Positions 58,686-64,000 of a DNA stretch of 64,000 nucleotides are shown piece by piece (position 1 is the first letter of the stretch; every line of letters begins with the position of its first letter). The stretch comes from Pseudarthrobacter raffinosi (GTDB lineage: Bacteria; Actinomycetota; Actinomycetes; Actinomycetales; Micrococcaceae). The notes under the pieces are model-generated. The model saw only the letters and a program-made list of their open reading frames with translations, had not been told where the DNA came from and ran no database searches. A program made the translations under genes and the position numbers. The stretch spans positions 1-64,000 of the forward strand of contig NZ_JAMXBH010000014.1 in assembly GCF_023913735.1 (NCBI RefSeq), given 5' to 3'.

Positions 58686-58718
58686 CTCGCCAAGCACCCG
58701 TCACGCGTGCTTGGCGAG
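58686..58718. terminator. Terminator hairpin overlapping the GNAT 3' end
   Basis: CTCGCCAAGCAC and GTGCTTGGCGAG form a perfect 12-bp stem between convergent SGNH and GNAT genes; the right arm encodes the last GNAT codons. Confidence 0.75.
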
Positions 58719-59204
58719 TCGGTGCTCCAGACCGTTCCGGACCATGGCCCACTCGTGCTCCAGGATTGAAAACACCACGGTGTCGCGGAGGACGCCGTCG
58801 CTGGTCCGCCGGTGGCTGCGCAGCACGCCGTCCTGCTTCGCACCCAGCCTGGCGATCGCCTCCCTGGACTGGTGGTTCAGCCAGTGCGTACAAAACTCCA
58901 CGGCCACACGGGGCGTGCCGGCGTCGATATTGCAGTAAGTGGTCATGCCGATGATCCGGCCAGGGCCGCCGGTGGCAGGATCGATCAGCCGCGTGGTGAA
59001 CGGCAGCATGGACCCCTGCTCCTGCATCGCCAGCCTGCGGTCGATCTCCGCCGCCATCCCGTCCGGCGCCGGGACCGACGTGTACCAGAGCTTCCACAGC
59101 TCGCCATCCTGTGCGGCCGCCACCAGACCATCATGGTGATCGTGCTTCAGCGGCTCAAGAATCACGTGCCGGCCGGTCAGGGTGAGGGGTTCAAAGAGGG
59201 TCAC
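58701..59204 (-). CDS. GNAT-family protein lacking the acetyl-CoA motif
   Basis: 167 residues in frame. Beginning and end match RimJ/L-like acetyltransferases (LTLTGRHVILEPLKHDHHDGL, RLGAKQDGVLRSHRRTSDG). Homologs have about 35 residues between TPRV and AVEF, carrying the R/QxxGxG/A acetyl-CoA loop (EIGWTWY...NTEAKLLLLTHAFE...). Here GTPRV runs straight into AVEFCTHWLNHQSREAIARLG. An in-frame deletion of roughly 105 bp has removed the cofactor-binding helix, so it is probably inactive. Confidence 0.75.
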   Translation of the reverse strand: MTLFEPLTLTGRHVILEPLKHDHHDGLVAAAQDGELWKLWYTSVPAPDGMAAEIDRRLAMQEQGSMLPFTTRLIDPATGGPGRIIGMTTYCNIDAGTPRVAVEFCTHWLNHQSREAIARLGAKQDGVLRSHRRTSDGVLRDTVVFSILEHEWAMVRNGLEHRLAKHA

Positions 59205-59213
59205 CCGGAAATC

Positions 59214-60074
59214 CTACTCAGCCCAGTCGAAGAATCCCTTGCCGGTCTTCCGTCCAAGCTCTCCGCGGGCCACCTTATCCTTGAGGATCTGCGGCGGCGC
59301 GAACCGCTCCCCCAACGTGGACTGCAGGTATTCGGCAATTCCCAGCCGCACGTCCAGGCCCACAATGTCCGTGGTTCTCAGCGGGCCCGTGGGGTGCTTG
59401 TAGCCCAGCACCATGGCGGCGTCGATGTCCGCCGCGGACGCCACACCCTCCTCCACCATGCGCATCGCCTCCAGCGCGATGGCCACACCCAGCCGTGATG
59501 AAGCAAAACCCGGTGCGTCATTGACGACGACGGCGGTCTTGCCGAGTGCCTCCACCCACCTTTTCGCCGCGGCAGCCAGGTCCGGCGAGGTTTGCTCGCC
59601 GAGCACCACTTCGATGAGGGTGGAGGCAGGGACGGGGTTGAAGAAGTGCAGGCCGAGGAAGTTCTGCGGCCGCTTCAGCTCCCGGGCCAGGCCGTTGACC
59701 GACAGGGACGACGTGTTGGACGCCAGGTATGCGTCCTCTGCCAAGCGCTCCTCGATGCCCCGGAGCGAGGTGACCTTCAGGTCCCAGTCCTCGGGGACGG
59801 CTTCGACCACCAGCTGGCGGTCCTTGAAGTCGTCATAATCGACCGTGACGGCGAGCCGGGACACCATCTCATCCAGGTTGGCGTCAGTGGCGCCGCGTTC
59901 GATGCTCTTGGCGGCGGCGGATTCCACGCGTTCCCGGGCGGCTTCGGCGGACGCTTCATCGCGCTCCACCACCAAGACATTGGCCCCGCTGATCAGGAAG
60001 GCGTGGGCGATCCCCGCGCCCATGCGGCCGCCACCGAGGACGCCGACGGTGGAGGGAAGGTTCGGGTTCGTCAT
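59214..60074 (-). CDS. 3-Hydroxyacyl-CoA dehydrogenase
   Basis: 286 residues with the NAD-binding GVLGGGRMGAGIAHAFLISG, HFFNPVP, NDAPGFASSRLG and C-terminal GRKTGKGFFDW, as in PaaH/HbdA. It oxidises 3-hydroxyadipyl-CoA or a similar intermediate in phenylacetate degradation. Overlaps the hydratase stop by 4 bp in a three-gene operon with a paa-type operator. Confidence 0.92.
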   Translation of the reverse strand: MTNPNLPSTVGVLGGGRMGAGIAHAFLISGANVLVVERDEASAEAARERVESAAAKSIERGATDANLDEMVSRLAVTVDYDDFKDRQLVVEAVPEDWDLKVTSLRGIEERLAEDAYLASNTSSLSVNGLARELKRPQNFLGLHFFNPVPASTLIEVVLGEQTSPDLAAAAKRWVEALGKTAVVVNDAPGFASSRLGVAIALEAMRMVEEGVASAADIDAAMVLGYKHPTGPLRTTDIVGLDVRLGIAEYLQSTLGERFAPPQILKDKVARGELGRKTGKGFFDWAE

Positions 60075-60862
60075 GGTTTCTTCTTCTCTGATTTCTTGTC
60101 GAGGAAAGCCTGCATGCGGTCAAACTTGGCCTGGGATTCAAAAAGGATCCCCTGTGCCAGTTGGTCAATCAGCGGGTGGGCTTCCGCCGGGGCGTGGAAA
60201 ACCGACTTTGTAATCCGCACGGCCAGCGGGTCCTGGCGGCCGATCCGGTCCGCCAGGTTGTGCGCGGCATCCATCAGCTCCGGCGCCTCGTGGATTTCGG
60301 TGATGAGGCTGGCCGCCAGGGCCTCCTCGGCGCGGAGGACCAGGCCCGCGAGCAGGATCTGCTTGGCCAACGGCTCCCCCACTAGCTCCTTGAGGCGCCA
60401 GCTGGCCCCGGCCGCAGCGAGGATCCCCAGCCCTGTTTCGGGGTTGCCGATCCGGACACTGGGCGTTCCGATCCGGAAGTCTGCGGCGTAGGCGAGCTCG
60501 GCGCCGCCGCCCAGGCAGTAGCCGTCCAGCGCGGCAATGACCGGCAGGGGCAGCTTCGCGATCCGCACGAAAATCGTGGAGTTAATGCCCTGCAGGGCAT
60601 CATCGCGGCGCCGCTCGCGCAGCTGGGCGATGTCCGCACCCGAGGCAAAGACGCCGTCGACCCCTGCAATGATCAGGACTTTGGGATTCTGCTCAAGCGC
60701 AGCGCAGACCACGTGCAGTTCGTCCACCATCTGCTGGTCGATGGCATTCCGGACTTCCGGTCGGTTGAGGAGGACCACCACGCGGTCCTCCCGCTCCTCG
60801 ACCAGGAGCGTGCGGAAGTCGCGGGTGCTCAAGTGTCCGTTCGCGATTTCCGGGGCGGGCAT
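60071..60862 (-). CDS. Enoyl-CoA hydratase
   Basis: 263 residues of the crotonase fold (RVVVLLNRPEVRNAIDQQM, GASGADIAQL-like GVFASGADIA, AALDGYCLGGGAELAYAADFRIG, NPETGLG). The start overlaps the thiolase stop by one base and the stop overlaps the dehydrogenase start by 4 bp. By context it is the PaaF/PaaG-type hydratase of the pathway; which of the two is not certain. Confidence 0.9.
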   Translation of the reverse strand: MPAPEIANGHLSTRDFRTLLVEEREDRVVVLLNRPEVRNAIDQQMVDELHVVCAALEQNPKVLIIAGVDGVFASGADIAQLRERRRDDALQGINSTIFVRIAKLPLPVIAALDGYCLGGGAELAYAADFRIGTPSVRIGNPETGLGILAAAGASWRLKELVGEPLAKQILLAGLVLRAEEALAASLITEIHEAPELMDAAHNLADRIGRQDPLAVRITKSVFHAPAEAHPLIDQLAQGILFESQAKFDRMQAFLDKKSEKKKP

Positions 60863-62073
60863 CAGACACGCTCCAGCAGCATCGCGGTGCCCTGGCCCAC
60901 GCCGACGCACATCGTAGCCAGGCCGATCCTGGCGTCCTCGCGTTCCATCCGGCCCAGCAGGGTGATGGCAAGCCGTGATCCGCTGGAACCCAGCGGATGC
61001 CCCAGACTGATGGCGCCGCCGTCGTTATTCACCGTGTCCGGGTCCAGCCCGAGCCGGCGCATGCTCGCGAGCGACTGCGTGGCGAACGCTTCGTTAAGCT
61101 CGACGGCGCCCAGGTCACCAGCGCTGAGGCCGCTCCGTGCGAGCACTTTCTGCGTCGCCGGGACCGGGCCGATGCCCATGATTTCGGGTTCGCAGCCGGC
61201 GGAGGCGCCGTCGATGATCCGGGCCCTCGGCGTCAGGCCCAGCCGGGCGATGGCGGCCTCGGACGCGACGATGATGGCCGAAGCGCCGTCGTTCAGCGTG
61301 GACGAGTTCCCGGCCGTGACCACGGACCCGCCTGGAACCACGGGGCGCAGCCCGGCGAGGACTTCCAGGGTGGTGCCGGCGCGCGGGCCTTCGTCAGTGT
61401 CCACCACCGTTTCGGCCTTGCGGGACTTCACCGTCACCGGGACGATCTCGTCCCTGAAGCGCCCTGCGGCGATGGCGGCGAGGGAACGGTCGTGGGAGCG
61501 GACCGCGAAGGCATCGGCGTCCTCGCGGGTGATGCCGTCCATGCGGGCCACTTCCTCCGCGGTTTCCGGCATGGAGTAGGTCATCTTGCCGTCGCGGGCG
61601 AGCCCGCCCTTCTGGAAGAGGGGGTTGACGAAGCGCCAGCCGATGGACGTATCGAAGATCTGTCCCGGTTTGGCGAACGCCGTGGCGGGTTTTTCCTGGG
61701 CCCACGGCGCGCGGCTCATGGACTCGACGCCGCCGGCGATCACCACGTCCGCGGCGCCGGACTTGATCATGTGGCTGGCCTGGATGATGGCGCTCAGCCC
61801 GGACGCGCACAGCCGGTTGACCGTGATTCCCGGGATGTGGAGGGGAAGCCCGGCCAGCAGGACTGCCATCCGGGCCACGTTGCGGTTCTCCTCGCCAGCG
61901 CCGTTTGCGTTGCCCAGGATGACTTCCTCGATACTGTCCGGGTCGAGGCCCGCCCGGGACACGGCCTCCCGGATCACCAGTGCAGCCAGATCATCAGGAC
62001 GGACCGCCGATAACGCACCGCCATACCTGCCCACGGGAGTGCGGACGCCGCCAACAAGAAAAGCCTCGACCAT
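60862..62073 (-). CDS. Acetyl-CoA acyltransferase (thiolase), PaaJ-like
   Basis: 403 residues. Catalytic C89 is in NRLCASGL, H359 in GGAISLGHPLGSSGSR and C389 in CVGVGQG. It cleaves 3-oxoadipyl-CoA to succinyl-CoA and acetyl-CoA at the end of phenylacetate degradation, as PaaJ/PcaF do. First gene of the operon; the operator lies about 65 bp upstream. Confidence 0.92.
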   Translation of the reverse strand: MVEAFLVGGVRTPVGRYGGALSAVRPDDLAALVIREAVSRAGLDPDSIEEVILGNANGAGEENRNVARMAVLLAGLPLHIPGITVNRLCASGLSAIIQASHMIKSGAADVVIAGGVESMSRAPWAQEKPATAFAKPGQIFDTSIGWRFVNPLFQKGGLARDGKMTYSMPETAEEVARMDGITREDADAFAVRSHDRSLAAIAAGRFRDEIVPVTVKSRKAETVVDTDEGPRAGTTLEVLAGLRPVVPGGSVVTAGNSSTLNDGASAIIVASEAAIARLGLTPRARIIDGASAGCEPEIMGIGPVPATQKVLARSGLSAGDLGAVELNEAFATQSLASMRRLGLDPDTVNNDGGAISLGHPLGSSGSRLAITLLGRMEREDARIGLATMCVGVGQGTAMLLERV

Positions 62074-62136
62074 AAGAACAAATCCTTTACGCCAGGGAGC
62101 CGGAATCTTCGGAGCCGTCCAGTGACCGCCCTACTT

Positions 62137-62150
62137 ACCGACCGTTCGTT
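62137..62150. promoter_or_regulatory. TetR-type operator before the thiolase operon
   Basis: ACCGACCGTTCGTT fits ACCGnnCGnnCGGT with one change. It lies between the thiolase operon and the pentapeptide gene end, in the position expected for the thiolase promoter. Confidence 0.7.
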
Positions 62151-62165
62151 CTATAAAGACTACAC

Positions 62166-62828
62166 TCACAGGACAAGGACGCCGAGGTGCCCAGCCAGGA
62201 GTGGCGCCAGCAGGCTCAGCTGATAGTCGTCGATCACGACGCCGGCCAGGCTGCCGAGGCCGCTGATGGTCCGGAAATCCGTGCCGCGAAGATCAAAGTC
62301 CTTCAGCCGCGAGCCTGTGAGATCCAGGGTGCCGATGGTGCAGTTCTTGAGCGCCACGCGCGTCCCGGAGGCGGAACCGAGGTCCAGTTCGTTGATGATG
62401 CAGTCGCTGATGACAACGTCCGTCAGCTTGGACCCGCGCAGATTCAGGAAGTCCAGCTTGCCGCCGTCGATCCGGACCGACTGCCAGCCGGTCTCGTACA
62501 GCTCAGCGGAGCCCAGCCGGGGATTGTTCAGCTGCACGTCCCGCCACGTGGAGCGGGCGGCCCGGAACACCGGCGCGTACAGCTCGGACAGGATGCAGTC
62601 CCGGAACGTGGCCCCGCGGAGCTGGGTGTCATTGAAGGAGACGCCCTGGAACTCACACTCGGCAAAATCCGTGCCGCTCAGCTCCAGACCGTCGGCGACC
62701 GCCCGGCTGTACCGGACGCCGTCGTACCTTTCACCACGCTGGAAGTCCGGGGCCGGATCATCCGTGACATCCTCCAGGCTGACGGGCGAGAGCCGGGGAG
62801 CCGTTACCTTGGGGGGCTTTGCCGCCAC
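62166..62828 (-). CDS. Pentapeptide-repeat protein
   Basis: 220 residues with GTG start overlapping the SRPBCC stop by one base. The body shows pentapeptide-like runs (LSGTDFAECEFQGVSFNDTQLRG, GSKLTDVVISDCIINELDLG, LTGSRLKDFDLRGTDFR), a right-handed beta-helix. Some such proteins mimic DNA and protect gyrase, but that cannot be assumed here. Coupled to the SRPBCC gene upstream. Confidence 0.82.
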   Translation of the reverse strand: MAAKPPKVTAPRLSPVSLEDVTDDPAPDFQRGERYDGVRYSRAVADGLELSGTDFAECEFQGVSFNDTQLRGATFRDCILSELYAPVFRAARSTWRDVQLNNPRLGSAELYETGWQSVRIDGGKLDFLNLRGSKLTDVVISDCIINELDLGSASGTRVALKNCTIGTLDLTGSRLKDFDLRGTDFRTISGLGSLAGVVIDDYQLSLLAPLLAGHLGVLVL

Positions 62829-63286
62829 TAGAGCGATTCCGCTTTGGCGGCGATTTCCGCCAGGTCCTTCGTGAGCGCCTTGCGTGTCATGCTCATGCCC
62901 AGCTTGCCGAAGAGAGTCATGCTGACCTTGCTGAGCAGGGTGGGCTTGACGACGTCGGCGCCGAAGGTCAGCGTCAGGTCCGTCCCGCCGTCGCGCTCGG
63001 CCAGGCTGAAGCGCGAGGTGTAGTCGGCACCGCCCTGGAGGGCCTTGACCGTGTTGCTGCGAGGAGGATCGGCCTGCGCCACCCACATCTCCACCGTTTC
63101 CGAGCGGCCCATCATGGTTCGCGTTTCCTTCCAGCGCGTCCCCTCGCCATAGGGCCCGTCGCTGAGCATCTGCACGGCGTCGATGCCGGACAGGGTGGAG
63201 GCGGAACCCGGGATGTCCGAGATGACCGCCCAGACCTTTTCCGGCGTGGCATGAATGTGCTGGGTCAGGCTTGTGCTGTGTTCCAT
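62828..63286 (-). CDS. SRPBCC family protein
   Basis: 152 residues of the START/Bet v1-like fold (SLTQHIHATPEKVWAVISDIPGS..., TRWKETRTMMGRSETVEMWV). A one-base stop/start overlap couples it to the pentapeptide gene. Ligand unknown. Confidence 0.83.
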   Translation of the reverse strand: MEHSTSLTQHIHATPEKVWAVISDIPGSASTLSGIDAVQMLSDGPYGEGTRWKETRTMMGRSETVEMWVAQADPPRSNTVKALQGGADYTSRFSLAERDGGTDLTLTFGADVVKPTLLSKVSMTLFGKLGMSMTRKALTKDLAEIAAKAESL

Positions 63287-63420
63287 GCATCGAGCCTAGT
63301 CGGGGGCGCTGACATTCGACAGGCCGCTGATATCGGGGGCCCCTTGAAATGGTAAGCATGCTTTGTGTTATTCTGAAACGGCATTGTTTGATCCCCTGAA
63401 AACGAAAGGCGGCCAGACTC

Positions 63421-63594
63421 ATGGGCCTCGGAGACAAGATCAGTAACGAAGCAGAGCACCTGGGCGGCAAGGCCAAGGAAGCGACCGGCAACGCCACGGA
63501 CAACGACAAACTCAAAGCCGAAGGCCAGGCGGACCAGGTCAAGGCTGACGCCAAGAAGGTCGGCGAAAACGTCAAGGACACCTTCAAGAACTAG
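63421..63594 (+). CDS. CsbD family stress protein
   Basis: 57 residues (MGLGDKISNEAEHLGGKAKE... to ENVKDTFKN), a charged, Lys/Glu/Ala-rich helical protein with the KAKEATGN repeat of the CsbD family, typically induced by general stress. AAAGGCGG precedes the ATG and a terminator follows. Role unknown beyond stress association. Confidence 0.88.
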   Translation: MGLGDKISNEAEHLGGKAKEATGNATDNDKLKAEGQADQVKADAKKVGENVKDTFKN

Positions 63595-63610
63595 TCCTCC
63601 CATATTCGAG

Positions 63611-63643
63611 CGGCGGCGGATTCCCATGGGGGATCCGCCGCCG
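63611..63643. terminator. Terminator after csbD
   Basis: CGGCGGCGGAT and ATCCGCCGCCG form a perfect 11-bp stem around an 11-base loop, followed by TTCTCGT, 17 bp after the csbD stop. Confidence 0.75.
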
Positions 63644-63662
63644 TTCTCGTGTCCGCCGACCG

Positions 63663-63778
63663 CCATCCGTTGCTCCCCACCGACCCCCTCGCCTCGCAAG
63701 CTCGGCCAGGGAACCCTGCCGACGTGGGCCCAGGCGCCCTTTTGACGCCCCAAAGGGCCCGTACGGAGCAGTCGATGG
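63663..63778. repeat. Palindromic element A, copy 5 (interrupted)
   Basis: The left end CCATCCGTTGCTCC (63663-63676) and the rest GGCGCCCTTTTG...GTACGGAGCAGTCGATGG (63733-63778) are parts of one element A. They are split by about 56 bp of unrelated sequence. Confidence 0.75.
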
Positions 63779-63809
63779 AGGGCTTGACGGCGGCGGCTAC
63801 CCTTGGCCC

Positions 63810-64000
63810 ATGACTTATGTGGACCTGAGTGCCCAGAGTGCCGCTGCCGGCGGTTCGCCTTCGCTCGGCGGATATCTCGCCACGCCATCCGGACCAGGTC
63901 CGTTTCCCGCGGTCCTGATGATCCACGAAGCCTTCGGCCTGAACGAACTCGTTCGCGGGCATGCAGACCGGATGGCCCGAGCCGGGTACCTGACGCTGGC
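63810..64000 (+). CDS. Dienelactone hydrolase family protein (partial, runs off the window)
   Basis: The first 63 residues (MTYVDLSAQSAAAGGSPSLGGYLATPSG..., FPAVLMIHEAFGLNELVRGHADRMARAGY) match dienelactone hydrolases, an alpha/beta hydrolase family with catalytic Cys/Asp/His further on. The oxyanion-loop motif IHEAFGLN is present. The end is outside the window. Confidence 0.85.
   Translation, partial: MTYVDLSAQSAAAGGSPSLGGYLATPSGPGPFPAVLMIHEAFGLNELVRGHADRMARAGYLTL

Noticed and set aside
62829..63587. Upstream extension of the pentapeptide-repeat frame
   Set aside because: It runs through the SRPBCC and csbD genes in other frames; the GTG at 62828 with stop/start overlap is a better start.

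Overview
The window reads as chromosomal DNA of a high-GC actinobacterium, most likely Arthrobacter or a close Micrococcaceae relative. This rests on base composition, GTG/TTG starts, and family content (GAF-ANTAR regulators, DUF6421, DUF6153, actinobacterial glycine and phenylacetate clusters). I see no tRNA, rRNA, CRISPR array, transposase or phage gene. Region 1 (1-1.75 kb) holds two GAF-ANTAR regulators. Region 2 (1.77-13.7 kb, all minus strand) is a glycine/serine/one-carbon cluster, transcribed gcvP-gcvT-gcvH-glyA-sdaA-lipA-MTHFR-like-amino acid permease-purU. It is led by a tandem glycine riboswitch and punctuated by two copies of an 84-bp hairpin. Glycine is cleaved to methylene-THF, SHMT joins it with glycine to make serine, SdaA deaminates serine to pyruvate, LipA supplies the lipoyl group of GcvH, and PurU and the MTHFR-like protein dispose of excess C1-folate. 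Region 3 (13.8-25.5 kb) has a decayed HelR-type helicase, an AAA ATPase behind 9-bp direct repeats, a flavin monooxygenase divergent from a GAF/HTH regulator, a DsbA-like protein, a polar amino acid ABC transporter, and an overlapping DUF6421-SDR pair. Region 4 (25.7-33.2 kb) is metal-related. It holds an MFS exporter with an ArsR/NmtR-like sensor behind a 12-2-12 operator, then a CsoR-type operator followed by a CopZ-like chaperone, a CopB-type P-ATPase, DUF6153, DUF305 and a BNR-type lipoprotein. A convergent CHRD-like secreted protein closes it. Region 5 (33.4-42.8 kb) is mixed housekeeping: LMW phosphatase, LCP protein, oligopeptidase B, SRPBCC, GNAT, an extended SDR and an aldo/keto reductase. 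Region 6 (42.8-48.6 kb) has ackA and pta on the minus strand. They are separated by a zinc-starvation module (Zur-like box, degenerate CobW/Mrf-like protein, zinc-free L36) and a small membrane protein/HTH pair. Region 7 (48.7-62.1 kb) carries phenylacetate genes (paaI, paaK, a tetR, paaZ, a second thioesterase, then thiolase, enoyl-CoA hydratase and 3-hydroxyacyl-CoA dehydrogenase). Four near-identical palindromic operators tie them together. They are interrupted by a surface serine protease operon, an SGNH hydrolase and a GNAT missing its acetyl-CoA motif. The end (62.2-64 kb) has a pentapeptide-repeat protein, an SRPBCC protein, CsbD and the start of a dienelactone hydrolase. At least four families of palindromic intergenic repeats recur across the window; two copies supply the stop codon of the neighbouring gene.
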